DNA of 64,000 nucleotides, taken from NCBI GenBank assembly GCA_016458225.1, contig JAEMGR010000001.1:372001-436000 (forward strand). The letters are read 5' to 3'. Source of the DNA: Myxococcaceae bacterium JPH2 (GTDB lineage Bacteria > Myxococcota > Myxococcia > Myxococcales > Myxococcaceae). Both the position numbers and the translations under genes were made by a program. The notes under the pieces were generated by a model. That model was given only the letters and a program-made list of their open reading frames with translations. It did no database searches and was not told the DNA's origin. This document shows positions 17,917-26,561 of the stretch, one piece after another (the stretch's first letter is position 1; each line of letters begins with the position of its first letter).

Positions 17917-18112
17917 CACGGCAGTCCCACGCCGCCACCTGCCTAGCACGGCGCCACCGGAGGGTCAGCCCACCACGCCGCTGCCTTCCGGCCGTTCGCC
18001 ATCGGGCAAACCACCCACCCCGCCGCTTGCCCGCGTGCACTCCCGCGTGCGAACTTGACTTCGAGGCTTTTCAAGAATTTCCACTTTAAGGCGACACCTC
18101 GTCGGAGGCGAC

Positions 18113-19723
18113 ATGCACCCTCGTTCGGTCCATCCCTGGCTCGTCGCGGCACTCGTTGTTGGGGGGCTCGTGGCGACGGGCTGTGGTGACAACAACAAGC
18201 CCCCGCAGCCCGCCAACTCGGCCCCGCGCCTGACTGGTCCCACCGCACCCTCGGATGAGTTTGCCTCGGGCGAACGCGTGGCGCTGTCGCTGACCGCGAC
18301 GGACCAGGAAGGCGACACGCTCACGTACGCGTGGACCCAGGAGCCCGCCGCACCCGCGGGGACGTTCAGCAGCACGACGGAGGCGGGCCCCACCTGGTCC
18401 GCGCCGTCCGTGACGCAGGACACCTCGTTCGTCCTCGCGGTGTCGGTGTCGGACGGCAAGGGCGGGACGGTGGAAGGCTCCGTGAAGGTGCTGGTCCACG
18501 CGGCCCCCATCGTCAACCGCCCGCCTCGCATCACGGACGGACCTCGCGGCAGCGTGACCTCTGTCGCGGGCCCCGCGCCTGTCGTGCTCGGCGTCACGGC
18601 CTCGGACGAGGACGGAGACGCGTTGAGCTATGCCTGGACGCAAGCGCCGGCGACTCCCGCGGGGAGCTTCACCGACACGCACGTCCCCGCCCCGGCCTGG
18701 AGCGCGCCTGCCGTCACGACCGCTCAGCGCTTCACCCTGAAGGTCGTGGTGTCCGACGCACGGGGCGGCAGCACGCAAGGCGTGGTGGACGTGGAGGTGA
18801 CGCCGCCCGTGGCCGGCAACACCTCGCCCACGCTGAGTCAGGCGCCCGTGGCCAGCGCGGCCACCGTGGACGAGGGCAAGGCCGTGACGCTGTCCGCCGC
18901 CGCCACGGATGGGGATGGCGATGTGCTCACCTACTTCTGGACCCAGGTGTCACCCGCCAGTCCCACGGGCACCTTCGCGAATATGTTCGGCGACCACGTG
19001 ACGTGGACCGCGCCGCTCGTGCGCAGCACCACGACGTACACGCTGCGCGTCTCCGTCACGGATGGCCGAGGCGGAGTGACTCAAGGCGACGTCACCGTCA
19101 GCGTGCGGGACTTGAACCGGCCGCCCACCGTGGCTCCGGCCATCACCGCGCCGGACTCGCTCGTGGCGGGCGACACCGCGACGCTCGACATCGCGGCCAC
19201 GGATCCAGACGGGGACACGCTCACCTACGCGTGGACGCAGACCGCCCCCGCGAGCCAGGGACACTTCGTCGCGGGCACGAGCGGCGCGAGCGCGAAGTGG
19301 TTCTCTCCCGACCTGAGCACCGAGACGTCGTTCACCTTCAGCGTGTCCGTCACCGATGGGCAGAGCGCCCCCGTGGAGCGCACCGTCATCGTGCCCGTGC
19401 GCGTGCCGACGTACGCGGACGTGCAGCGCGTGTGGACGCAGAACTGCATGGGATGTCACGACACGCAGAGCACCAACGGACTGGTGCTCGCGGCCGGGAG
19501 CAGCCACACCAACCTCGTGGGCATCACCGCACGCAACCCGAACTGCAACACCCTGGCGCGCGTGAGCGCTGGCGATCCCAACAACTCGGTGCTCATCCGG
19601 AAGATGTCGGGCACGACCTGCGGTGACCGCATGGCGAAGAACAACCCCACCCTCTTCGACACACAGCCGGGCGACCTCGTCCGGGTGCGCTCGTGGATCC
19701 TCGCGGGCGCCAAGGGCCCCTGA
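18113..19723 (+). CDS. Lipoprotein with four PKD/Ig-like repeats and a C-terminal CxxCH motif
   Basis: A 536-residue lipoprotein (lipobox ATGC, about residue 23). Four consecutive Ig/PKD-like repeats of about 95 residues each contain a Y-x-WTQ strand (TYAWTQ, SYAWTQ, TYFWTQ, TYAWTQ) and a VSDGKGG-type turn. The final 90 residues contain NCMGCHD, a haem c attachment motif, and later Cys-containing segments like the cytochrome-c-like domain found on myxobacterial surface proteins. A cell-surface role in electron transfer or adhesion is inferred. A ggagg site precedes the ATG. It is followed by a porin-like gene. Confidence 0.82.
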   Translation: MHPRSVHPWLVAALVVGGLVATGCGDNNKPPQPANSAPRLTGPTAPSDEFASGERVALSLTATDQEGDTLTYAWTQEPAAPAGTFSSTTEAGPTWSAPSVTQDTSFVLAVSVSDGKGGTVEGSVKVLVHAAPIVNRPPRITDGPRGSVTSVAGPAPVVLGVTASDEDGDALSYAWTQAPATPAGSFTDTHVPAPAWSAPAVTTAQRFTLKVVVSDARGGSTQGVVDVEVTPPVAGNTSPTLSQAPVASAATVDEGKAVTLSAAATDGDGDVLTYFWTQVSPASPTGTFANMFGDHVTWTAPLVRSTTTYTLRVSVTDGRGGVTQGDVTVSVRDLNRPPTVAPAITAPDSLVAGDTATLDIAATDPDGDTLTYAWTQTAPASQGHFVAGTSGASAKWFSPDLSTETSFTFSVSVTDGQSAPVERTVIVPVRVPTYADVQRVWTQNCMGCHDTQSTNGLVLAAGSSHTNLVGITARNPNCNTLARVSAGDPNNSVLIRKMSGTTCGDRMAKNNPTLFDTQPGDLVRVRSWILAGAKGP

Positions 19724-19863
19724 CCTGCCGTTCCACCGCCATATATGAGAGGGATTCGCCGCCCGAGAGTGTCGAGGACCTGACGCTCGGGCGCGCGCGC
19801 CTCACGACGGCGCGAGAAAGCGCGTGACTGGGAGGGGAAGGACGACTGCGCTCGATAGGAGCC

Positions 19864-20973
19864 ATGGCGCATTCTCCTCTCTGCTCGTCGTGCGTGGCCG
19901 TGCTCACGGCCCTGGTCCTGCTTCCTCTCGCGTCCGCGTCCGCCGCCAAGATTCCCCTGGGCGACGACGCGAACCTCAACGTCGGCGTCTTGATTCAGCC
20001 GCAACTGCAGCTCACGAAGGACGGCGCCCCCGTGGGCCACGTGGGGACCGACTTCTTCCTGCGTCGGGTGCGGCTCATCGTGGGAGGCTCGCTCACGAAG
20101 AAGCTGTCGTTCTTCGTCGAGACGGAGCAGCCCAACTTCGGGAAGAACGGCGACTGGAACCCTGCGTTCTTCATCCAGGATGCCTTTGTGTCCTACGAGT
20201 TCACCGAGAAGGTCTGGGTGGACACAGGCTTCTTCCTCGTACCGCTCGCCCACCACACGGTCCAGGGCGCCGCGTCTCTGAATACGCTCGACCTCCACGC
20301 CGACCTCATCCGCTACCCGCCCACCGCGGGTAAAGCCTTGCGCGATGCAGGCGTCCAGGTCCGCGGCCTCGTCGGGCCGCTGTCCTTCCGCGCCGCCATC
20401 CTCCAAGGCGTGGAGGGCGCGGTGCTGGACTCCGGGCAGACCGTCAACCCGGACGACCTGCCGCGCGTGGTGGGCATGGCGCGCTGGAACTTCCTCGGCC
20501 GCGAGGAGGACATGTTCCTCAAGGGCATCTACTTCGCGAAGGCGCCGCTCGTGTCCGTGGGCGTGGGCACGGACTACCAGTTCGCCTCTGTCGCGACAGC
20601 CTCCGGCGTGCACGACGCGCTGGCGCTCGCGGCGGATGTCTTCGTCGACGTTCCCTGGAGCGAGCAGGACGAACTCATCTTCCAGACCGACGTGCTGTCG
20701 TGGCAGCAGGGCTTCGACAACCCGCGCAGCGGCACGGGGTTCTTCGCGGAGCTGGGCTGGCGCCACGGCATCGTCGAGCCCCTCTTCTCCGCCGAGTACT
20801 TCGCCTCGCGCGTCGACGCGAGGGACCTGCTCGCGCTGCGCCCCGGGTTCAACCTCTGGTTCAACCAACACACCTTCAACCTGAAGACCGAGGTCGCCGT
20901 GTCCTGGCAGGGCGACATCTCCCAGGCGCGCACGGGCATCGCGGGCACCGCGCAGCTCCAGCTCTACTACTGA
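19864..20973 (+). CDS. Outer-membrane porin-like beta-barrel protein
   Basis: A 369-residue exported protein (signal about 1-28, ending SASA). The mature region is a succession of amphipathic beta strands ending in an aromatic residue (QLQLYY), the usual outer-membrane barrel signature. FLRRVRLIVGGSLTKKLSFFVETEQ resembles the phosphate-selective porin O/P group. An aggag site lies before the ATG at 19864. It follows the CxxCH lipoprotein by 140 bp; the two could serve the same envelope process but are not tightly linked. Confidence 0.8.
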   Translation: MAHSPLCSSCVAVLTALVLLPLASASAAKIPLGDDANLNVGVLIQPQLQLTKDGAPVGHVGTDFFLRRVRLIVGGSLTKKLSFFVETEQPNFGKNGDWNPAFFIQDAFVSYEFTEKVWVDTGFFLVPLAHHTVQGAASLNTLDLHADLIRYPPTAGKALRDAGVQVRGLVGPLSFRAAILQGVEGAVLDSGQTVNPDDLPRVVGMARWNFLGREEDMFLKGIYFAKAPLVSVGVGTDYQFASVATASGVHDALALAADVFVDVPWSEQDELIFQTDVLSWQQGFDNPRSGTGFFAELGWRHGIVEPLFSAEYFASRVDARDLLALRPGFNLWFNQHTFNLKTEVAVSWQGDISQARTGIAGTAQLQLYY

Positions 20974-21021
20974 CGCGCCTTGCCTCGGCGCGCGCGAGCG
21001 ATGACCTGCTAGGCTCGCCGC

Positions 21022-21879
21022 GTGCCACCGGAGACATCCGTCACCTTGGGGACCGACGGGTCCTCCTGCTGGGAGCTGGCCCGGCGCCCCATCTCCCTCC
21101 GGCTGCGGCCCTACGTGCGCTCGTGGCTCGGCTACTCCGAGTCCGCGCCCCTCCTGAGTCGGCGGCGCGAGCTGCCCGCCCCGCAGGTCGTCGTCATCTT
21201 CGAGTTCGGCCCACCGCTGCGCGTGTCGTCGAGCGGCTCCGAAGCCTGCGTCCAGCACCACGCGGGCGGGTTCATCGCCGGGGTGGATGACAGCTTCACC
21301 GTCACCGAACACGACGGCCGGCAAGCGGGAGTCCAGGTCAACCTGACGCCCTTGGGCGGGAGGCTGCTGCTCGGCGTGCCCATGCGTGAGCTGGCGCGAA
21401 GGGTGGTCGCATTGCCCGACGTGCTCCGGGAACAGCGAGGACTGGCGGACCGCCTCGCGAACGCGCCGTCCTGGGACGCGCGCCTGGATGCGGTCGAGCA
21501 GGCCTTGCTGGCACGGCTCGACTCGGCGCGAACGCCTTGCGCGCCCATCACCTGGGCGGTGCAACGCATTGAAGCCACGACGGGGCGCGTGCGCGTGGGC
21601 GCGCTCACCGAGGCGCTCGGCTATAGCCGCAAGCACCTCAACACGCTGTTCCAGGAACACGTCGGGCTGTCGCCCAAGCTGTACGCGGAGCTGGTGCGCT
21701 TCGAGTCGCTGACGCAGCGACTGAAGTCAGGCGCACGCGAGTCCTGGGCCACGCTCGCGTTCGACCTGGGCTTCGCGGACCAGGCCCACCTGTCGCGCGA
21801 GGTGCGCCGCTTCGCGGGCGTCTCGCCCACCGAGGCGCGCGCCCTGTTGGCGGGGCCCTTCGCCGAGCCGTTGCCGTAG
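21022..21879 (+). CDS. AraC-family transcriptional regulator
   Basis: A 285-residue regulator with a C-terminal AraC/XylS helix-turn-helix pair (about residues 180-275). VGALTEALGYSRKHLNTLFQ and WATLAFDLGFADQAHLSREV, then RRFAGVSPTEARAL, match the family. The N-terminal half (DUF6597/Ada-like sensor type) holds VIFEFGPPL and VNLTPLGGRLLLGVPM, common in AraC regulators next to catabolic or methyltransferase genes. It is 49 bp before an O-methyltransferase in the same direction, which is its likely target. The start is GTG. Confidence 0.9.
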   Translation: MPPETSVTLGTDGSSCWELARRPISLRLRPYVRSWLGYSESAPLLSRRRELPAPQVVVIFEFGPPLRVSSSGSEACVQHHAGGFIAGVDDSFTVTEHDGRQAGVQVNLTPLGGRLLLGVPMRELARRVVALPDVLREQRGLADRLANAPSWDARLDAVEQALLARLDSARTPCAPITWAVQRIEATTGRVRVGALTEALGYSRKHLNTLFQEHVGLSPKLYAELVRFESLTQRLKSGARESWATLAFDLGFADQAHLSREVRRFAGVSPTEARALLAGPFAEPLP

Positions 21880-21928
21880 GTCACATTCGTTCAAGACGGT
21901 CCGAGAGCCCCGGCGGTACACGACCGTC

Positions 21929-22978
21929 ATGCTCGAACCCAAACCTGTCTCCGAGTATCAGATTGGCCGCCACATGATGAGCCTGTGGGTGCCCCAAGCC
22001 GTCCACGCGGCGGCGGAGCTGGGCCTCGCGGATGCGCTCGCGCAAGGCCCCGCCACCCCCGCGCAGTTGGCCCAGCGACTCGGCCTCCACGCGGATGCCA
22101 CGCATCGCCTGCTCAACGCGCTCGTCGTGCTCGACCTCGTCAGCGTGAGCGATGGAACCTTCGGGCTCACCGAGCAGGGGGCGTTCCTGTGCTCGGACTC
22201 ACCCAAGTCGCGGCGCGCCTGGGCTCGGCTCATGGGGGGTGACTCCGTGTGGCGCGCCTGGGGCAAGCTCACCGACTGCGTGCGCACGGGCGCTCCCGCA
22301 TATGCGGCGGGAGAACGGCGCACCTCGGAGACCGAGACCTTCGATGCGCTGGCGGAGGACCCCGTCGCCGCCGAGGTCTTCCACCGCGCCATGGCGGACG
22401 GCACGCGCGGCGTGGCTCCGGACATCATCGCGGCCCTGGACTTCAAAGGCGTCCGGAACATCGTGGACGTGGGCGGTGGGCACGGCGAACTCTTGTGCGC
22501 GGCCCTCGAGGCGCATCCCCAAGTGCGCGGCGAGGTCTTCGACCTGGCGCATGCGAAGCCCGGCGCCACCGCGCTCCTCGCGCGTCGTGGACTGTCAACG
22601 CGAGCCAGCTTCCGCGCGGGAGACCTGTTCCGCGAGCGGCCCCCCACGGCGGACCTGCTCTTGATGAAGAGCGTCATCCACGACTGGGACGATGCGCGCT
22701 CGCTCACGATTCTCCAGCGCTGCCGTGAGGCGTTGAGCGACGACGGAACCCTCGTGGTCATCGAGCCCACCGCACAGCCCGCGGGCGCGTCCGTGCCGCC
22801 GGCCTTCGCGTGGATCGTCGCGTTCAGCGACCTGAACATGTTGGTCAACACAGGCGGACGCGAGCGCACCGCCGCTGAGTTCACCGCGCTCCTGGAGCGG
22901 GCCGAGCTGCGCGTCGAGCAGGTCCGCCCCACGGCGAACGGCTTCTACAGCAACTTCGTCTGCCGGCGCGCCCGGTGA
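21929..22978 (+). CDS. O-methyltransferase, family 2, with dimerisation domain
   Basis: A 349-residue SAM-dependent methyltransferase of the plant-type/polyketide O-methyltransferase family. The N-terminal winged-helix dimerisation domain (about 10-100) is LWVPQAVHAAAELGLADAL, then LHADATHRLLNAL. The SAM motif is NIVDVGGGHGELL, and the catalytic His and its surroundings are in KSVIHDWDDARSLTILQ. It likely methylates a hydroxyl of a small secondary metabolite. It has no biosynthetic cluster around it except the AraC regulator just upstream. Confidence 0.9.
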   Translation: MLEPKPVSEYQIGRHMMSLWVPQAVHAAAELGLADALAQGPATPAQLAQRLGLHADATHRLLNALVVLDLVSVSDGTFGLTEQGAFLCSDSPKSRRAWARLMGGDSVWRAWGKLTDCVRTGAPAYAAGERRTSETETFDALAEDPVAAEVFHRAMADGTRGVAPDIIAALDFKGVRNIVDVGGGHGELLCAALEAHPQVRGEVFDLAHAKPGATALLARRGLSTRASFRAGDLFRERPPTADLLLMKSVIHDWDDARSLTILQRCREALSDDGTLVVIEPTAQPAGASVPPAFAWIVAFSDLNMLVNTGGRERTAAEFTALLERAELRVEQVRPTANGFYSNFVCRRAR

Positions 22979-22984
22979 GAGGTT

Positions 22985-23019
22985 CTCCACGGCTCGGAGC
23001 CATTGACCCGGCCGTGGAG
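22985..23019. terminator. Hairpin between convergent genes
   Basis: A perfect 9-bp inverted repeat (ctccacggc with gccgtggag) encloses a 17-nt loop. The loop shares with the left arm a nested ggctcggagcc palindrome. It sits between the stops of the O-methyltransferase and the small minus-strand lipoprotein. No clear T-run follows. Confidence 0.45.
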
Positions 23020-23056
23020 TGAGCCGAGGCGCGGCAAGAGCCGCCCTCGGAGCCCG

Positions 23057-23326
23057 TCAGCACGACTCGTTGTAGAGCTCGGACCAGTACGGCGTCTGGT
23101 GGCCTCGCACGATGACGGGGGCGTGGCAGTAACAGGTCGTGCTCCCCACCTCGACCGTCTTGGACGCATCGCTGTAATAGACAATCTTGAAGTCACCGGA
23201 GCAGTACGCGACAGCATCCTGGCGAGCGCCGATGCTGGACGAATCCGTCGGTTCCTCGACCGCGGCCCCTCCACATCCAGCCAACAGCCCCACGACAATG
23301 CATCCACCCATGATCTGCTTGCGCAT
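23057..23326 (-). CDS. Small lipoprotein (possible DUF6289-type)
   Basis: An 89-residue lipoprotein with lipobox LAGC (about residue 18). The mature domain has paired cysteines and the pattern YCSGDFKIVYYSDASKTVEVG, then CYCHAPV. That resembles the small DUF6289-type secreted proteins common in myxobacteria, though the family label is uncertain. The ATG at 23326 starts a clean signal peptide; the upstream extension is low-information. It is divergent from another small lipoprotein across a 245-bp gap. Confidence 0.65.
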   Translation of the reverse strand: MRKQIMGGCIVVGLLAGCGGAAVEEPTDSSSIGARQDAVAYCSGDFKIVYYSDASKTVEVGSTTCYCHAPVIVRGHQTPYWSELYNESC

Positions 23327-23571
23327 GAACGCTCCGGTTCCTGTGTTGAGCTTGTACGGCGGCGCGAGAATAAAAAGAGTCAATGTCTCGCTGGCAATCC
23401 GAGGCACGACAGACCCATGACTCGGACCTCTCACCTCCTGGCGCCCCCTGCGGGCACCGCGAAATGAGGTCTGACTGGAACCAGGGCGGGTGTGATTCCT
23501 CACCGGGCCATGAGTCATGACACCGAGCCGTGATATCGCACCCCCCTTCGGTGCCGGGAGGAGCATTCACG

Positions 23572-23997
23572 ATGCGCAAGGGAAGCTGGCTGGTGTTCGT
23601 GCTGTGCGCGATGGGCTGCGGCCAGGAGGAGTCCGCCACGGTGTCTCTCTTCCCCGTCGAGGACTCGGGCATCTCGGGGACCCTCACGGTGGAGGAGACC
23701 GAGGGCAAGGCCGGACTCGGCGAGGTCCGCTTCGCCTTCACCTTGGACAACCCCCAAGGCGTGAAGACGATTGGATATGTGCACGAGGGAAGCTGCGCCA
23801 ACCTGGGCATGCACGAGCACACCGAGGGCTTTGAGCCCGACAGCTTCCTGCGCCAGGCCTACGCCACGCGAGAAGGGCACTCCTTCCACCTGGAGCACCT
23901 GGACGCCTTTCAAGACAACCATGCCTTCGCGGTCCACGCGTATGGAGACAGCTCCACCGACGCGAGTGGCCGCGTGCTGGCGTGCGGCGACATCTGA
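23572..23997 (+). CDS. Small lipoprotein with SOD/CHRD-like beta pattern
   Basis: A 141-residue lipoprotein (lipobox AMGC, about residue 15). The body is a beta protein with GYVHEGSCANLG and a terminal HAFAVHAYGDSS, then VLACGDI. This layout recalls CHRD or superoxide-dismutase-like folds. The full SOD metal ligand set is absent, so enzyme activity is unlikely. The role is unknown. It ends 10 bp from the convergent MocR gene. Confidence 0.68.
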   Translation: MRKGSWLVFVLCAMGCGQEESATVSLFPVEDSGISGTLTVEETEGKAGLGEVRFAFTLDNPQGVKTIGYVHEGSCANLGMHEHTEGFEPDSFLRQAYATREGHSFHLEHLDAFQDNHAFAVHAYGDSSTDASGRVLACGDI

Positions 23998-24007
23998 CGG
24001 GCCGACC

Positions 24008-25447
24008 TCAATCGTCGGTGGCCACGGAGGACTCGAGGACGCCGCGCAGACGACGCACGCCCTCGCGAATGCGCTCCGCGGGGAGCGTGCCGAAGCCCAG
24101 CACCCAACCTGGGCGCGCGGGCTTGCCCAGGAAGTAACGCGAGAGGTTCACAATCCCGACGCCGGCTTCGCGCGCCTGCGTCGTGACGTCGCGCTCCAAT
24201 CGCAAGCCACCCTTCCGGAGCAGCACGCTCAGGTGCAGACCGGCGGTCGAGGGCAACGGCTGGAGCCACTCGCCCCCTGCGCGGTCCAGTTCCTCCAGGA
24301 TGCGCTCGTGGCGGTCTTCGTACTCGCGACGCATCTTCCGGATGTGCCGCGCGAGGAGGCCCGTGTCGATGAAGCGAGCCAGCGCCGCCTGCGAAGCCAG
24401 ATGGGTATGCCAGTCCGTTACCCGCTTCGCCGCGCGCAGCGCGCCCTGCACAGACGGCGGAGCGACCAGGAATCCCAGCCGCAGCTCCGGCAACATCACC
24501 TTGGAGAACGAGCCGACGTAGAAGACTCGCCCCGAGCGATCCAATCCGTGCAGTGTCTCCAGCGGGCGGCCACCGAAGCGGAACTCGCTGTCGTAGTCGT
24601 CCTCGATGACGACGGCGTCGCGCCGCTTCGCCCACTCCAGCAGCGCGAGCCTGCGCGCGGGCGACAAGGCCATGCCGAGCGGGAACTGGTGCGAGGGCGT
24701 CACATAGACGAGGCGCGCCGAGTCCGGGAGCGCGCTCACCACGAGCCCCTCGGCGTCCACCGGAACGGGGACGATGCGCGCGCCCATGGACTGGAAGAGG
24801 AAGCGCGCTGGTGAATAGCCGGGCTCCTCCAACGCGATGCAGTCCCCCGGCTCGATGAAGACGCGGCCGATGAGATCCAACGCCTGCTGGGCTCCACTCG
24901 TGATGAGGATGTCATCGGGACTGGCGCGGACACCTCGCGCGAGCCCCACGTGGCGCGACACCGCCTCGCGAAGGCCGCGCAGGCCGGCGGTCTCGGCGTA
25001 GCCCTCGGACCGGGTCGTGGCGCGAAACTGGCGCGCCATGAGCCGGCGCCACGCCTCGAAGGGGAAGGCCCGCGTGTCGGGGACGCCCACGCGAAAGTCG
25101 TAGGGTACGGCGGCCTCACGGACACGCTCGGGGGGAAGCGTGCTCCAGATGTCCCGCGCGCGCAGGTGCACTCCGGGCTCCGCCTTCGCGCTCGCGCCCG
25201 GAGAGGCGGCGGCCCCTTGCACGAAGCTCCCCGCGCGCGTGCGCCCCGCCATGAGCCCCTCGGCGGTCAGCCACTCGTACGCCACGCTCGCGGTGTTGCG
25301 GGACACCGACAGGCTCCGGGCCAGGTCACGCGTGGGAGGGAGCCGCTCCCCAGGCTTCAGCCGGCCATCGAGTATGGCCGCCCGCAACGCTCGGTAAATC
25401 TGCCCCGCGAGGTCTCGGCGGTCCTGGAGGTTGACGTGAAGGTCCAT
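24008..25447 (-). CDS. MocR-family (GntR-HTH plus aminotransferase) regulator
   Basis: A 479-residue PLP-dependent regulator. An N-terminal GntR winged helix (about residues 10-75: LAGQIYRALRAAILDGRLKP, then RLPPTRDLARSLSVSRNTA) is fused to a class-I aminotransferase domain (about 110-475). The PLP lysine lies in GSFSKVMLPELRLGF, and the Asp/Tyr pair in IEDDYDSEF. The ATG at 25447 is preferred because it opens just before the GntR head. It is divergent from a cupin/DoxX pair, with 101 bp between starts, where MocR operators normally lie. Confidence 0.93.
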   Translation of the reverse strand: MDLHVNLQDRRDLAGQIYRALRAAILDGRLKPGERLPPTRDLARSLSVSRNTASVAYEWLTAEGLMAGRTRAGSFVQGAAASPGASAKAEPGVHLRARDIWSTLPPERVREAAVPYDFRVGVPDTRAFPFEAWRRLMARQFRATTRSEGYAETAGLRGLREAVSRHVGLARGVRASPDDILITSGAQQALDLIGRVFIEPGDCIALEEPGYSPARFLFQSMGARIVPVPVDAEGLVVSALPDSARLVYVTPSHQFPLGMALSPARRLALLEWAKRRDAVVIEDDYDSEFRFGGRPLETLHGLDRSGRVFYVGSFSKVMLPELRLGFLVAPPSVQGALRAAKRVTDWHTHLASQAALARFIDTGLLARHIRKMRREYEDRHERILEELDRAGGEWLQPLPSTAGLHLSVLLRKGGLRLERDVTTQAREAGVGIVNLSRYFLGKPARPGWVLGFGTLPAERIREGVRRLRGVLESSVATDD

Positions 25448-25548
25448 GGACCCTGCCCATAGATTGGCCCAGTGAGATTCGTCAATCCTGGCTCTCCCAT
25501 CGGGCCAGCATCGGGCGCACAGTGCCGTCACTTCCCACGGAGAAACCT

Positions 25549-25998
25549 ATGACCGCCCTCGCTTCCCTCCCCGTCCACTCCGACCGCATCCCCTGGATTC
25601 CGATGGGCCCCCCGGGCCTCTCGTTCAAGCCGCTGCGCTTCTACAAGGACAACCGCGGCTGGACGTACATGTTCCGCGTCGAGCCGGGCACCGTCATCCC
25701 GCGCCACCGCCACACGGGCGAGGTGCATGCCTTCAACCTCGTGGGCAAGCGCCAGTTGCTCGACACCGGCGAAGTGGTGGGCCCGGGCACGTACGTCTAC
25801 GAGCCCGTCGGCAATGTCGACAGCTGGATGGCGGTGGGCGACGAGCCCGTGGTCATCCTCATCACCATCTTCGGGGCCATCGAGTACATGGGCCCGGATG
25901 GAGCGGTCACCAAGCGCGTGACGTCGGATGACCGGCTGGAGACCTACCGGCGCTGGTGCGAGACGAACGGCGCCGAGTTCCTCGCCACCCTGGAGTAA
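25549..25998 (+). CDS. Cupin of the 2,4'-dihydroxyacetophenone dioxygenase-like family
   Basis: A 149-residue single-domain cupin. The metal site is in PRHRHTGEVHAFNLVG, and the second cupin strand pair carries GPGTYVYEPVGNVDSW. It matches the DAD/ChrR-like cupin family, whose members are Fe-dependent ring-cleaving or small-ligand dioxygenases. The actual substrate is not known. A ggagaaa site precedes the ATG. The stop is 7 bp before the DoxX gene, so the two are an operon, probably controlled by the divergent MocR protein. Confidence 0.85.
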   Translation: MTALASLPVHSDRIPWIPMGPPGLSFKPLRFYKDNRGWTYMFRVEPGTVIPRHRHTGEVHAFNLVGKRQLLDTGEVVGPGTYVYEPVGNVDSWMAVGDEPVVILITIFGAIEYMGPDGAVTKRVTSDDRLETYRRWCETNGAEFLATLE

Positions 25999-26005
25999 GC
26001 CCGCC

Positions 26006-26473
26006 ATGACGACCACCGCGATCTCCTCCTCCTCCGCTTCTGTTTCGGCATCGGCTCCAGCGACCTCCACCCGCGAGGACACCCTGGAGCGCTGGGCCAT
26101 CCGCTACGCGCGCATCGCCCTGGGCGTGGCCTTCCTCTCCGCCGTGGCCAGCCGGTTCGGCGTCTGGAGTGGAGAGCCCTGGGGCCCGCGCTTCGAGCGC
26201 TTCATCGCCTACACCGCGCAGGTGAACGCCTTCGCGCCCGCGGCGTGCGTCCCCGCCCTTGCCTGGGCTGCCACCGTCGCGGAGACGACGCTGGGCACGC
26301 TGCTCGTGCTCGGGCTGTGGCGCAGGCATGTGGCCTTCGCCAGCTCCGTGCTGCTGGCGGTGTTCGGCACGGCGATGGCGGTGTCGCTCGGGCCCAAGGA
26401 GCCGCTCGACTACTCGGTGTACTCCGCGTCCGCGGGCGCCCTGCTCCTGGCGCTGGCCTCGCGTCGAAAGTGA
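26006..26473 (+). CDS. DoxX-like membrane protein
   Basis: A 155-residue protein with a Ser/Ala-rich N-terminus and four predicted membrane helices. The sequence RYARIALGVAFLSAVASRFG, then VAETTLGTLLVLGLWRRHVAF, then LLAVFGTAMAVSLG is typical of the DoxX/DUF417-type family. Such proteins are quinone-linked or redox-associated but mostly uncharacterised. It lies 7 bp after the cupin, which suggests a joint redox role. Confidence 0.85.
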   Translation: MTTTAISSSSASVSASAPATSTREDTLERWAIRYARIALGVAFLSAVASRFGVWSGEPWGPRFERFIAYTAQVNAFAPAACVPALAWAATVAETTLGTLLVLGLWRRHVAFASSVLLAVFGTAMAVSLGPKEPLDYSVYSASAGALLLALASRRK

Positions 26474-26561
26474 GTCACACACGCCATTCGTCCGGTAGTG
26501 CACGAATGGCATGGGGGTCCCCGAGGAGGCATCCAAGGGTGGTGCATAGGATGCCGCCCGG

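Noticed and set aside
23572-23997. Second superoxide dismutase
   Set aside because: The fold pattern is similar, but several Cu/Zn ligands are missing. The true enzyme is at 33116-33688.
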